Of a stretch of DNA of 64,000 bases, positions 55,089-64,000 are shown in pieces; within the stretch, counting starts at the first letter, position 1, and every line of letters begins with the position of its first letter. The notes under the pieces were generated by a model that had not been told where the DNA came from, made no database searches, and saw only the letters and a program-made list of their open reading frames with translations. Both the position numbers and the translations under genes were made by a program. Source of the DNA: a virus; IMG/VR virus record IMGVR_UViG_3300006175_000002, positions 1 through 64,000 of that record. One strand, written 5' to 3'.

Positions 55089-58000
55089 GGTGTCATCTCC
55101 CTAACCAGGTCGGGCTTCTTCATACGTTTCACCTCGTCGCGCCCGCCGAGCGTGCCGACGATGCCGTGCAGGCGGGCCAGCTCGCGGAGCGCGGCGACGG
55201 GGAGCGCCTTGAGGGTGGTTTCGGTGTCGCCGCCGGCCCGCAGGTGCTGGAGGGCTTCCTGGGCGGCTTCGGTCGGACCCAACTTCGTCGGCTTCGGGGC
55301 GGTAATCGGGTCCAGGCGCTGCCCCTGGCCCGGTACGCGTTCCTCGATCTTGATGTCGTGGGCTGCGTCCACGATCGGCATGCGGCGCTCGCGGCGCCGC
55401 TGGTTCTCGGGGCCGCCGTTGATCCGGTCAATGTGGTGCTGGCGCAGCGCCAGGGCTTCCTCTTCGCTGCCGGCGTGGCCGAGGACAGCGGTCGTCTGGC
55501 CACGGTTGTTGACCTGCACCACCTGGTACTGCACCGGCCCGGCCGGGCTCGGCGGGGTTTCAGCGGCGCGTACCGCGGCCGGACGGCGCCCACGGGGCGC
55601 GATCGCGACCCGGGCCGGCACGTCCGGGGTACCCGCCGGCTGGACCGTAGCCCGTGACACCGGCACCCGCTCCCCGCCGGGCAGGGTCGCCACGTGCCCA
55701 GGCCGGACGATCTCCACCTGGCTGCCTTCACGCAACGGCTGCCCGAACGGATCGTGCGCGCCCCGATTGAACGGCACAACCTCGCCGGCGGAGCCGACCC
55801 GCTCGAGGCCGGCCTGGGTCGCCATATGGTCGGCGGCGGCGAGGAGGGTGGGCGGGTCGTCGGCGAGGGTGGCGAGGTGGGTGGTGTCGACCCCGACGCG
55901 GTTGCCGTGGGCGGTGATGCGGGCCCGTAGGGCCTGCGGTGAGGCGCCGTGGTTGACCAGTTCGTGGGCTTCGGCGACGACACCACCGACGGCGCGGGCC
56001 CGGTCGATGTGGGCCTGCCGGGTCCGGGCGGCGTCCTCCGCCGAAACGGTTGGCGTTCGCCGTTCCCGGATGGCTGCCGCTGTTTCCCGGATGTGCGTGG
56101 GCGCGCCGGGCCGGTCCATGGCGAGGATGCGATCCTCCGCCGCCCGAGTTACTTCCGACGCCACCGCAGGCGTGGCCGCCAACTGGTCGGCCCGGGCCCG
56201 CATCTCGTCGACCTGCTGTTGCTGCTCGAGTCGCCGCTGCCATTCGGCGGTCGTGGCGCCCTGGCCGGTACCGACCGGGCCGGCGGGTGTGTGGTGGCGG
56301 CGGCTGGTGGATCCGGCGGCGGGTAGCCCAGCGTCCAGGGCGCGCTGCCGAGCTGCGGCGTGGACGCGCAGCGCCTCGGCCTCCATACGCGGCGACACCA
56401 CCGGTGCGGCGGGTGCGGGTGTTGGCATGACCCGGTCGAGCAGTTCCGGGGATGCGTTCCCGCGTCGCAGCAACTCCACCTCAGTCGCCGCCGCGCTCAG
56501 CCGGTCGCCGAGCGGGGTGCCGCGATGCCGGCGCGCCTCCTGCTGCAACACCGCCGCCTCATACCCCCGGCCGCGCTGCGCGCCCGCCAGCGTGCGGAGC
56601 ACCTCCGACGTGGCCGGCTTGCCCCGCAGGGGCTGCGTAAACCGCGGGTCGGCCTCCATCTCGCGGCTGAGGTTCGCCAGGTAGGCGGACTCAACTGACC
56701 GGGCCCGGACCACGTTGCCGGGCAACACCTGCTCCGTGGTGCCATCGGCGAACCGGACCGTGGCGAGATGATGGCCGCCGACGCGGGCGGTGCCGATGTC
56801 GAGGACGGTGGCCTGCTGGTCGGTGCGGTTGTGAAGGGTGGTGGCGATGGTGACGGTGTCGCCGGGGACGAGAGCCGTTCCGTGGGCGTCGGTTTCCGGT
56901 TCCACCCCGGAGCGTGTCAGCGGCTGAATGCCTGGTGTCGGCGCGGTGTTACCTCGCCCCATCGCAATCATGTGGCGGTCGCTGTCACCGAGCCGGACCG
57001 CTGCCGCCCGGTCCCGCGAACGCAACGCCCTAGTGTTGTCGACCGGGGCCACGCGTACGCCGGGCTCCCGGGCCAACTCGCCAAGGGCCGCATCCACCTC
57101 GCCCCGGTTCAGGTCGCCGAGGTCGTCACGTAGATCGGCCAAACCAACCCAGCCGCCGGGAGCCTTGGGTCGCGCGTCGTAGGCAGCCCGAACGCGATCT
57201 TTTACCTCAGCCGTCGACCTAGTCGCCGACAAGGGTGTGACGTGGGTGCCGGGCGCCACGTACGCCACTCCCCGCCATCCGTTCGCACCACCAGGCGTTT
57301 CCGTGACCTGTACCGCGACCGCGTCACGCTTCTTACGCCCGCGGGCCCCGATGCGTACCCCGGTCGGCTGGGACACGTAGCCGCGCAGGGTGATCGGTTT
57401 CCCGTACTGGTCCTCGCCGACCACCTCGGCGTAGTTGCCGTGCTTCAACTGCTCCACCGGGACCGTTGTGGCCGGCGGGGGTAGGCGCTCGAGCCAGTTT
57501 CCGCCGCGCATAGCCGCCGAGTCGAGACGCGCCCCGACGGTGGCGTGGACGATTCCCTCCCGGCGCTGCCCCACCGGCCCCCGACTGACTGACAGGTGAT
57601 CGGCGAGGGCTTGCAGCTCTTTGCCCTTGATGCCGGCCACGTACTGGCGGGCCTCGTCCCGCGACGACATGGCGTGCAACCGGTCGTAGTGCTCGGCCGG
57701 GGTGGGTGTGCGGGGCACCGTATGCGTCAACTCGCGGGGCAGCCCTGGCGGGAAAACGTCGGGCGTGATGTCCTCTGGCCCTTTGCCGAGGCCGAGCCAC
57801 CGGTTGCGTTCCTCTGGGGGCATGGCGTCCCAGATTCGCAGCTTCTGGGCGTTCGTGTACTTCCGGGGCCGCGCCATCGGCGTCTCGGGCTTCTTCGGCG
57901 CGGCGCCCGGTGGGACGTAGCCGGACAGCATGTCTGCGGACACCATGCCACCGCTACCGTCGTCGAACTCCACATGGTGGGCGCTGCCGCCGCCAGCGCG

Positions 58001-58861
58001 GCCGGTGGAGTCCATGTCGTCGGGTCCGCCGTAGATGACCGGGCCACGGTTCCGGTGGATGAGTCGGTCCCCGACCTTCCACCCCGACCGGATCTGCGTA
58101 TCCCGGGCAGCATGCCCCGTCAGCTCGGGCGTTGCCGGCTTGGCTGCTGCTTCCAGCCGCGCGGCGAGCGCCCCGGCCCGGGTGTGGATCTCGTCGCCCG
58201 GCTGGCTCCGACGCGGCCCCTGCAACCGGGCCAACGCCTCCCGAACCGCAGTCCTGTCCTCGTCGGACATCGCCCGCCAGTCCGGGCCGGTCAACGCCTC
58301 CATGGGCCGTATCGCGCTGTACGGGTTGCCGCTCCACGAATGGGTCGCCGCTTCCCTCGCCCGCTCGATCCGGGCCGACTGGCCACCAGCAGCGACCGCG
58401 GCGCGGGACGCGTCCCGCGCCGCCCGCTCCTCCGGGCCGGTCCCCGAGCCGTGCCCGGGTCGGCCGATGAAGTGCGACCCGCCTACGCCCGGCGCTTCCG
58501 GCTTGTGCTCGAACGCGTGGTACCCCGAGTCGAACTGGATCCCGACCGTTTTCGATCCCCGGCGGGTCATCACGCCGCGGCCCAGTTCGGGGTGATGCAC
58601 CTCGAACGGGTGCGTCAGCTTCGCCGGCCCGACGTAGATCCACCCGTGGATGTAGCCCTTCGGACCGACTTTGATCAGATCAGCGGTGACCGTCTTCACC
58701 CACGTCGGGTACGGCAACTCCAACCCGAACGCGTCGCCCTCACCAGCCCACTCCGACCACGCCGCCCGGCCCAGCCCACCCATCTTCGACAGGGCAGGCT
58801 CCCGCGCCGACCAGTCAGCGCGCAACTCCTGGTACACGGCCAGCAGCGACGTGTCAGTCAC
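55076..58861 (-). CDS. Very large modular head-module protein
   Basis: A 1261-residue protein. The N-terminus (ELRADWSAREPALSKMGGLG) matches part of the protease fusion. GPKGYIHGWIYVG (near residue 68) and an SH3-like module (HHPELGRGVM ... IQFDSGYHAFEH) follow. Further beta modules (GDRLIHRNRGPVIYGGPDDM; HGNYAEVVGEDQYGKPITLR; GDTVTIATTLHNRTDQQATV) alternate with SAP/Rho-N-like helices (KELQALADHLSVS; ALRELARLHGIVGTLG ... KKPDLVREMTPWLS at the end) and a long helical region. No catalytic motif was recognised. Confidence 0.75.
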   Translation of the reverse strand: MTDTSLLAVYQELRADWSAREPALSKMGGLGRAAWSEWAGEGDAFGLELPYPTWVKTVTADLIKVGPKGYIHGWIYVGPAKLTHPFEVHHPELGRGVMTRRGSKTVGIQFDSGYHAFEHKPEAPGVGGSHFIGRPGHGSGTGPEERAARDASRAAVAAGGQSARIERAREAATHSWSGNPYSAIRPMEALTGPDWRAMSDEDRTAVREALARLQGPRRSQPGDEIHTRAGALAARLEAAAKPATPELTGHAARDTQIRSGWKVGDRLIHRNRGPVIYGGPDDMDSTGRAGGGSAHHVEFDDGSGGMVSADMLSGYVPPGAAPKKPETPMARPRKYTNAQKLRIWDAMPPEERNRWLGLGKGPEDITPDVFPPGLPRELTHTVPRTPTPAEHYDRLHAMSSRDEARQYVAGIKGKELQALADHLSVSRGPVGQRREGIVHATVGARLDSAAMRGGNWLERLPPPATTVPVEQLKHGNYAEVVGEDQYGKPITLRGYVSQPTGVRIGARGRKKRDAVAVQVTETPGGANGWRGVAYVAPGTHVTPLSATRSTAEVKDRVRAAYDARPKAPGGWVGLADLRDDLGDLNRGEVDAALGELAREPGVRVAPVDNTRALRSRDRAAAVRLGDSDRHMIAMGRGNTAPTPGIQPLTRSGVEPETDAHGTALVPGDTVTIATTLHNRTDQQATVLDIGTARVGGHHLATVRFADGTTEQVLPGNVVRARSVESAYLANLSREMEADPRFTQPLRGKPATSEVLRTLAGAQRGRGYEAAVLQQEARRHRGTPLGDRLSAAATEVELLRRGNASPELLDRVMPTPAPAAPVVSPRMEAEALRVHAAARQRALDAGLPAAGSTSRRHHTPAGPVGTGQGATTAEWQRRLEQQQQVDEMRARADQLAATPAVASEVTRAAEDRILAMDRPGAPTHIRETAAAIRERRTPTVSAEDAARTRQAHIDRARAVGGVVAEAHELVNHGASPQALRARITAHGNRVGVDTTHLATLADDPPTLLAAADHMATQAGLERVGSAGEVVPFNRGAHDPFGQPLREGSQVEIVRPGHVATLPGGERVPVSRATVQPAGTPDVPARVAIAPRGRRPAAVRAAETPPSPAGPVQYQVVQVNNRGQTTAVLGHAGSEEEALALRQHHIDRINGGPENQRRRERRMPIVDAAHDIKIEERVPGQGQRLDPITAPKPTKLGPTEAAQEALQHLRAGGDTETTLKALPVAALRELARLHGIVGTLGGRDEVKRMKKPDLVREMTPWLS

Positions 58862-58903
58862 CAGCGCACCCTCCGGCCGTGATGGAAAGATTCGATCATT
58901 GCG

Positions 58904-60100
58904 TTACTTATGGCCGCGTTCCATTGCGGCGTGTGTGGCCGGGTAGAACCCGAGGGCCCCCTTGTGGCGCAGGTTGCAGAACCCCTTGGCCTGGTCCGGG
59001 CGCATGTGCTCCGCCGCGATCGCCACGCACCGGTCGAAGTCGCCGTCCGTGCCCCACCCGATTCGGGCTGCGCCTTCGCCGTGCTCGTACCAGCGGATCA
59101 GATGCCGGGCCCGGTACTCGCCCACGTCACCCTCGTGGTCTTTGGTGAGCAGGGCGCGGCGGGCCAGCTCCTCCACGAGCTGGATGCCTTTGGGGGTCAG
59201 GAACTGGCCGTCTGCGACCTTGTCGGCGTGCTGCTCGTGGTGCAGGGCGTGTTGTAGGTTCTTCGCGGCTTCCTCGACGGTGATCCCGGCGGCGTCGGCG
59301 GCGGCTTGCAGGTCCTCGATCGTGATGTGCCGGTGGTCGTCGTGTCCGTTGTGCGGCATGTCGCAGCCGCAGGTAAGGCACTTGTTGATCGGCGCCGCGG
59401 GTAGCAATCTAAGGATCTTCCCGAGATCGTCACCAAGCTCCGGGCGCAACGCCGGATTGTCAGCCAAGTGCGCCGGATCCCACCACACGAGGGCTTCGAT
59501 CCGGTCCCGGTCCGGGTCGTCCGGGTTCGTCACGTGATCCCGGTCGCCAAAGATCGGCACGTCCGCCTCATGCGGGATCGTGAGGACGTAACCGTGGTAC
59601 ACGCCGTTATCGCTGACCCACTCCCCGCCCGGCGTGCCCTTCGGCACAGGGCAGCCCGTCTCCTCCGCCCACTCGCGGCGAGCAGCGTCGATCGGCTTCT
59701 CCCCGGGGTCTAGTCGCCCACCGGGGAACTCCCACGTCCCCGCGGCCGGGTCCTCGTCGCCGTCCTCCGGCAGGGCGCGCTGAAGCATCAGAACCCGGCC
59801 CGTGTCGGCGGCGCGCACAGCCAGGCCTGCCGCGTCGGGGGTCTTCCCCGCCTTCGTCGCTGGCTTGTCCGAACCGGCACCACCCATGATTTCCTGTGCC
59901 CGCTGGTGGAACTCGTCGTCGTCGCCGTCGATGTCCACGTAGTGCAGGTTGTAGTCCGACTTCGCCCCCCGCGGGTGGAACGGGCCGTCAAGGTGCCGCT
60001 GCGACCACTGATCCTGCCACGTGGCAAGCGCGGCGAGCCGTTGGCGTACGTCGTCAGGCGGCGGCACAGGGGGTGTGGTGTGGCGTTTCTTCACAGCCAT
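58904..60100 (-). CDS. Nudix hydrolase fused to phage capsid-type C-terminal domain
   Basis: A 398-residue protein with a GGAGGG-preceded ATG overlapping the portal stop. The Nudix box is complete: GGRLDPGEKPIDAARREWAE followed by ETGC (about residues 130-153). Nudix enzymes hydrolyse nucleoside-diphosphate derivatives. The C-terminal domain (YRARHLIRWYEHGEGAARIG, GDFDRCVAIAAEHMRPDQAK, GFCNLRHKGALGFYP) is one I recall at the ends of actinophage head-gene products. A middle CGCDMPHNGHDDHRH may bind metal. The placement suggests packaging with the virion. Confidence 0.82.
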   Translation of the reverse strand: MAVKKRHTTPPVPPPDDVRQRLAALATWQDQWSQRHLDGPFHPRGAKSDYNLHYVDIDGDDDEFHQRAQEIMGGAGSDKPATKAGKTPDAAGLAVRAADTGRVLMLQRALPEDGDEDPAAGTWEFPGGRLDPGEKPIDAARREWAEETGCPVPKGTPGGEWVSDNGVYHGYVLTIPHEADVPIFGDRDHVTNPDDPDRDRIEALVWWDPAHLADNPALRPELGDDLGKILRLLPAAPINKCLTCGCDMPHNGHDDHRHITIEDLQAAADAAGITVEEAAKNLQHALHHEQHADKVADGQFLTPKGIQLVEELARRALLTKDHEGDVGEYRARHLIRWYEHGEGAARIGWGTDGDFDRCVAIAAEHMRPDQAKGFCNLRHKGALGFYPATHAAMERGHK

Positions 60101-63100
60101 TTCACACCCTCCCAGTCGGAGCCGAGGAGGGCCAGCTTGCCGGGCCACGTGTCGTCGCGGCCGGCGCCGGCGGGTCGGCCCAGTTGGGAAATCTCGAACG
60201 GTGTGACGTGCTCACCCGCGTCGATCCTCGCTAGGAGGGCTTTCGCTTCCCGCCGTTCGGGAGTATCGGGCGACGAGTCGAGCGCATGCATACCGATGGC
60301 TGTATGTGCGTCGTCGTAGAACTCATAGCTTCCCAGGCTTTCGCCGTTGGTCGTGACGGTGTAGTTGCCGTCCTTGTCGAAGTCGACATGGTAGTCGTGC
60401 GAACGGTGAGGAGCGATGGCTTGGACGAGACGATCCCGGATTGAGCTGGGGACCTTGCCGTCGCGCCACGTGTACCCGGCTCTCGACCAGGCGTAGCCTC
60501 CAACATCAATGTCGGCGCGGAGTTCGATCCGCTGGATGCCGGATTCGCGGTACCAGTCTTCGAGCTGCCGGTTGAAGCTCTGCGCGAATCCTTGCCCACG
60601 AGTGTCGGCGCTGACCTTGAGCAGTACGTGGGTGGCGAACAGGTTCCCGTCCTCGTCCCGGCCGATGGTCCGCACGGCGTGGCCGATCTGCTGGCCGGTG
60701 TGGTCGTGAATGGACAGGTCGGCCTCAAAGTACCCATCGTCGGCGGCGAGTTTCTTCAGCTTGACCGACAGTCCACCGTGGACGCCTTCAAACACGTTCT
60801 TCGCGGCGTCGAGTGCGGCGGGGTCGGTGACCTCCTTACCGTTGGCGCTGGACACGTCGTCGAGGAGGTCTTTGGCTAGTTTCTTCTTGCCGTCTTTCGC
60901 GGCTTGCGGTGCCCTGTGCCTGCCCGCACCGTGCGTCTTGTTGGGTGCGATCCCGGCGGCGTGCGGGAATGTGCGTTCCTTCCCGTCCGGGAATATGACC
61001 TTGATGCGGGTTTTCGTGACCCCGGTGACGTGGCCCTTCCCGAATCCCTTGTGGTCGATGGTGGTGCCGACGGCGGTCGGGCCGTGCCATACCCAGCCGT
61101 GCGACCAGGGGTGCTCTTTCCAGTCTCGCGGGCCCGGTGGCAGCCGCCCTTTGTCCAGGTCGGCGCCGGCTATCTTGTTCGCTGGGTCGGCGCCGTGGTG
61201 GAACTGCCACACATGCGTCTCATCCCACGGCCCACCGTCGGCATCGACGGTGCCGACGTAGGCGCGTACCGGCTGCCCGTTTTCGCGGGCGGCGAGGGTG
61301 CGGTGGTGCCCGTCGATGATTTTGATTTTGTCGCCGCCGGGTTCCTGGACCGCAACGACGGGCTTGACGTCGTTGCCCTTGCGGAGTTGCTTCGCGAAGT
61401 GCTTGACCCGCGCCTTGTCGTGGCTGGCAGCCCACCGGTCGATGTCGTCGAAGTCGATGCTGTCCAGCGGCACATCGACCGGGCCGGACCACTGGGCGCC
61501 CTTCATCCAGCCGAGCGCTTTCGGCGGGTAGTTCTCCCGCATCTGCTGCGTCACCGCAGCGCCCGGGTCGGGCTCGTCGTCCTTGGCGGCCTTCGTGACC
61601 AGCCACGTCCGCAGCGCGTTCGCGCCGCGGGTCGCCGCAGTCAGAATGTCCTTCAACAGCCCCATCAGCCAGCTGCGCTGCGCTTCGGCCCGCTCGTCGG
61701 CGAGGTCGGCCAGCACCAGCGCCAGCGCCGCGTTCGGGTCGTCGTCGTTCAGGGCGCGACGGATCGCCTGCGCGTCCTGGGCCCGCTGGTCCGCGGCGGC
61801 GAGCTGCTCAGGTGTGGGAGTGGTGTCGGCGTGACGGAGTTGGATCGCCTCGACCTCGGCGGGGCTGGCCAGCCGATACGCCAGCCGGCACCGGCAGCGC
61901 GGACCGCCCTCGCACACGGTAGCGTCGGCGCCGAACCCGCCCTGGCCGGGCATGCCGGGCAGCGTGTCGGCGGTGTGGAGCATCGTGGACCAGGTGTCGC
62001 ACAGGTCGCACGCGTCGGGTCGGGCGTGCCACTCGATGACGATGTTGTCGGGGTTGTCGTGGGCGCCGATCGTGGCGAGCCCGTACCCCATCTCGTACGC
62101 CTGCGCGACGGTGCCGGCGTACAACCCGAACCGGCCGTCGAGCCCATCAACCCAGCCCGGCCCGTCGCCGGTGGCTTTGGTCGCCCACGCGGTGCGCTGG
62201 GTGGCCCGGCCGGCGTCGACCAGGGCGTGACCGGTACCGAGCCGCAACCCCTCGTGGATGCTCGAGCGGAGCAGCGCCACGGCGGCGTCGATGAACCCGG
62301 GCGTGGACAGCGACCCGTCTCCGACCTGCGCGGCGAGGTCGTGGAGACTGTTGATGACCTGCTGCTGCGTGGCGGCGAGCGCGGTGTCCCGGCGTTGGCG
62401 CTGGCCGGCGTCCTTTACCACCATCCGAGCCTTGGCCACGTCACCGTCGGCGCGGAGCGTGTCGAACACGTCGGCGGGTAGGTGCCGGTTTACCCACCCG
62501 TTCAGGCCAGCACCTTTGGTAAGGCGGTGGCCGATGAGGTCCAGCTCCCGGAGTGCGGCGGGCACGTCGACCGTGGTGACGAGGCGCGGGCCGCGGTCGA
62601 ACGCGGCCTTGACCTGCTCGACCGGCTCGTCGTCTTCGTAGAAGGTGCCGAGGTCGGCGCCCTTGGCCAGCAGCGCCCGCTGCACATACCGGTCGGCCGC
62701 CTTGTTGATCGGCTTACGGTCCAACGGCGAGTCCGGATCCTGATGCGCCAGGACTGGTTTCGGCAACGGCTTCGGATGCGCCGGCAGCATCTGCCCACCC
62801 GCCGCCGCCTGCGCACCGGCGTGCGCCGGTGTCGGCGCGCCCCCGCCGGGACCTTTCGGCCCGTTCGGACCCTTCGGCTTCGGCTTGCCCCCGCCGCCGC
62901 CCGGCTTGCCCGGACCACCCGGGCCGCCACCGAACGCGGGCGGCGCACCCGGCACCACACCCGCAGCGGCCTGCATCGCGTTCGCCGGCGGTGCCCCGAC
63001 CGGCGCACCCGTAGACATGTCGATAGACCCGAGCGGCGTAATGCCCGTCGCGGTGAAGTACACCGGCTCGCTGGTCATCGGAATTCCCCACGGCTGGTGG

Positions 63101-64000
63101 CCGCGGATAACTCGCGCCTCATCAATGCTAACCAGACCGTGCGTCATTTCGTTGACGAGTACCTCCACCGTGGCGGCCTCGTCCTCGCCTTCCTCCAGCC
63201 CTTCCCAATGCCATTGCATGTCGGGTTGGCCCATGTGCTCACGGATCGCGTAGTCGAAAATGTTTGCTTTCAACCACTTCAGCAGCGGCTTCAACGCCTT
63301 CCGCTCGTTGATTTTCTCGCTGGCTTTCGCGATCTGCGACGCCGCACCCATCGCTGACTTCGACCCCGATGTGGAGATCCCCAACTCCATCGGCATCACG
63401 TCGAACGCCATACACACCTGCGTCATGACGATCTCGTCGAACTGGTCAGCCAGCGGTGTCGGCCTGATCGGGTCGATTTTCGACCCACCCGGAATCACGA
63501 TGATCTTATGTTTCCACGCGGGGTCGCCGGCCATCGCGTTCAACGCGTCCTGCAACTCGCGGCACTGGTTCGGCGTGGAGTTCGGATCCCCGGTCGACAG
63601 GAAAATCCCCGGCGTCGACCCCTGCGAGTAGTAGTCGAGCTGCCACTGTTGGCGTTGCAGACCGGACGTGATCGGTACCAGCGCCTGCTCGATCAGCGAC
63701 AACCCGTACGGCGTCCACGAGCGGGGCGTGAACGGCAGGTACATCATCTGGTCGGCGCGGTACTCAGTCGTCAACGCGTCTTTCATGTCCTTGACGTCTT
63801 CGCCCATCCACGACGTCATCAGGTCAACGCGGGGTACCCCGTACTGGTAGATCTGCCATGCCGGGTTCGGTGGCTGCGGGATCCCGCCGCGCAGGTCCAG
63901 CATCGGCCGCACAATGTCGCCGGAGATCAGGCACAGCGCGCCGAGGTTCGACCCGGGAATCCCGCGGGCCTTGCCCCGCTGCCGGGACGGTTGCAGGTAC
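60091..64000 (-). CDS. Portal-MuF-ParB-acetyltransferase fusion (5' end outside window)
   Basis: 1302 residues are visible; the frame is open to the window edge, so the true start lies beyond 64000. Order: portal domain (NLGALCLISGDIVRPMLDLR, QWQLDYYSQGSTPGIFLSTG, AFDVMPMELGISTSGSKSAM); a Gly/Pro-rich linker; a MuF-like domain (WHARPDACDLCD, LPGMPGQGGFG, near residue 656); a ParB/sulfiredoxin-like domain (KIKIIDGHHRTLAARENGQP, near 896); SHGWVWHGP plus an SH3-like module; and a GNAT-like acetyltransferase (FATHVLLKVSADTRGQGFAQ, near 1130; YAWSRAGYTW). A stop at 60091 overlaps the Nudix gene. Portal-MuF fusions are known; adding ParB and GNAT domains is unusual. Confidence 0.87.
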   Translation of the reverse strand, partial: YLQPSRQRGKARGIPGSNLGALCLISGDIVRPMLDLRGGIPQPPNPAWQIYQYGVPRVDLMTSWMGEDVKDMKDALTTEYRADQMMYLPFTPRSWTPYGLSLIEQALVPITSGLQRQQWQLDYYSQGSTPGIFLSTGDPNSTPNQCRELQDALNAMAGDPAWKHKIIVIPGGSKIDPIRPTPLADQFDEIVMTQVCMAFDVMPMELGISTSGSKSAMGAASQIAKASEKINERKALKPLLKWLKANIFDYAIREHMGQPDMQWHWEGLEEGEDEAATVEVLVNEMTHGLVSIDEARVIRGHQPWGIPMTSEPVYFTATGITPLGSIDMSTGAPVGAPPANAMQAAAGVVPGAPPAFGGGPGGPGKPGGGGGKPKPKGPNGPKGPGGGAPTPAHAGAQAAAGGQMLPAHPKPLPKPVLAHQDPDSPLDRKPINKAADRYVQRALLAKGADLGTFYEDDEPVEQVKAAFDRGPRLVTTVDVPAALRELDLIGHRLTKGAGLNGWVNRHLPADVFDTLRADGDVAKARMVVKDAGQRQRRDTALAATQQQVINSLHDLAAQVGDGSLSTPGFIDAAVALLRSSIHEGLRLGTGHALVDAGRATQRTAWATKATGDGPGWVDGLDGRFGLYAGTVAQAYEMGYGLATIGAHDNPDNIVIEWHARPDACDLCDTWSTMLHTADTLPGMPGQGGFGADATVCEGGPRCRCRLAYRLASPAEVEAIQLRHADTTPTPEQLAAADQRAQDAQAIRRALNDDDPNAALALVLADLADERAEAQRSWLMGLLKDILTAATRGANALRTWLVTKAAKDDEPDPGAAVTQQMRENYPPKALGWMKGAQWSGPVDVPLDSIDFDDIDRWAASHDKARVKHFAKQLRKGNDVKPVVAVQEPGGDKIKIIDGHHRTLAARENGQPVRAYVGTVDADGGPWDETHVWQFHHGADPANKIAGADLDKGRLPPGPRDWKEHPWSHGWVWHGPTAVGTTIDHKGFGKGHVTGVTKTRIKVIFPDGKERTFPHAAGIAPNKTHGAGRHRAPQAAKDGKKKLAKDLLDDVSSANGKEVTDPAALDAAKNVFEGVHGGLSVKLKKLAADDGYFEADLSIHDHTGQQIGHAVRTIGRDEDGNLFATHVLLKVSADTRGQGFAQSFNRQLEDWYRESGIQRIELRADIDVGGYAWSRAGYTWRDGKVPSSIRDRLVQAIAPHRSHDYHVDFDKDGNYTVTTNGESLGSYEFYDDAHTAIGMHALDSSPDTPERREAKALLARIDAGEHVTPFEISQLGRPAGAGRDDTWPGKLALLGSDWEGVKWL

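Noticed and set aside
60904-62481. Long rightward open frame (about 525 codons) opposite the portal gene
   Set aside because: Mirror frames opposite GC-rich genes are often open. Its composition (Val/Gly/Arg-rich, low complexity) is that of an antisense shadow, while the leftward frame encodes recognisable portal and MuF motifs.
1-64000. CRISPR array
   Set aside because: No regularly spaced repeat series of 23-40 bases with unique spacers was seen. The short repeats found (GTGACA, TTCGCCCTTG, tRNA-like stems) have the wrong size and spacing.

Overview
The window is GC-rich, densely packed DNA from a tailed double-stranded DNA phage (or prophage) of an actinobacterium. The evidence is a complete head-tail-lysis gene order, protein families typical of actinophages (XF1762, DUF5131, DUF2303, DUF6205, DUF6131, an RDF-like protein), frequent GTG starts, ATGA/GTGA stop-start overlaps and leaderless starts. 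No integrase or terminase large subunit is visible. Both window edges cut genes: a DnaB-like helicase at the left (its 3' end is missing) and the portal protein at the right (its 5' end is missing). The host genus cannot be read from the sequence.

Layout. (1) Bases 1-18959, leftward: replication, recombination and nucleotide genes. These include DnaB-like helicase, RusA-like resolvase, PD-(D/E)XK nuclease, DEDD exonuclease, MazG-like and SLOG/DUF2493 proteins, an RDF-like protein, small HTH regulators, and a cassette with a PP-loop PAPS-reductase-like protein, DUF5131 and an HNH-like protein. A lipoprotein and several small membrane proteins are interspersed. (2) Bases 18960-19008: a divergent promoter region. 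(3) Bases 19009-24867, rightward: sixteen mostly tiny genes (29-111 aa, many Cys-rich or single-TM), ending in a DUF2637-like membrane protein. The gaps hold repeated tRNA-like folds (acceptor-like stem plus T-arm), usually directly before a GAAAGGAGG ribosome binding site. (4) Bases 24868-24957: a bidirectional terminator where the two transcripts converge. (5) Bases 24958-64000, leftward: the virion and lysis region. Reading in the direction of transcription (high to low coordinates): portal-MuF-ParB-GNAT fusion, Nudix fusion, three large modular proteins, prohead protease/scaffold giant, major capsid protein, decoration and connector proteins, tail tube, tail chaperones, tape measure, tail tip, amidase endolysin, holin-like proteins and a secreted beta-helix protein. 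Two rightward islands interrupt this region: an HNH endonuclease and a three-gene HTH operon, each with its own leaderless promoter.

Most unusual features. First, the tRNA-elbow-like RNA elements punctuating the rightward operon; they could act as processing sites or as tRNA decoys. Second, a head module in which at least five consecutive large proteins share an HGWI/V motif, beta-barrel-like and SAP/Rho-N-like modules, with enzyme domains (ParB, GNAT, Nudix) fused to structural proteins. Third, a -10 element placed exactly 7 nt before the start codon at several unlinked transcription units. All functional calls come from reading motifs by eye; no database search was run.
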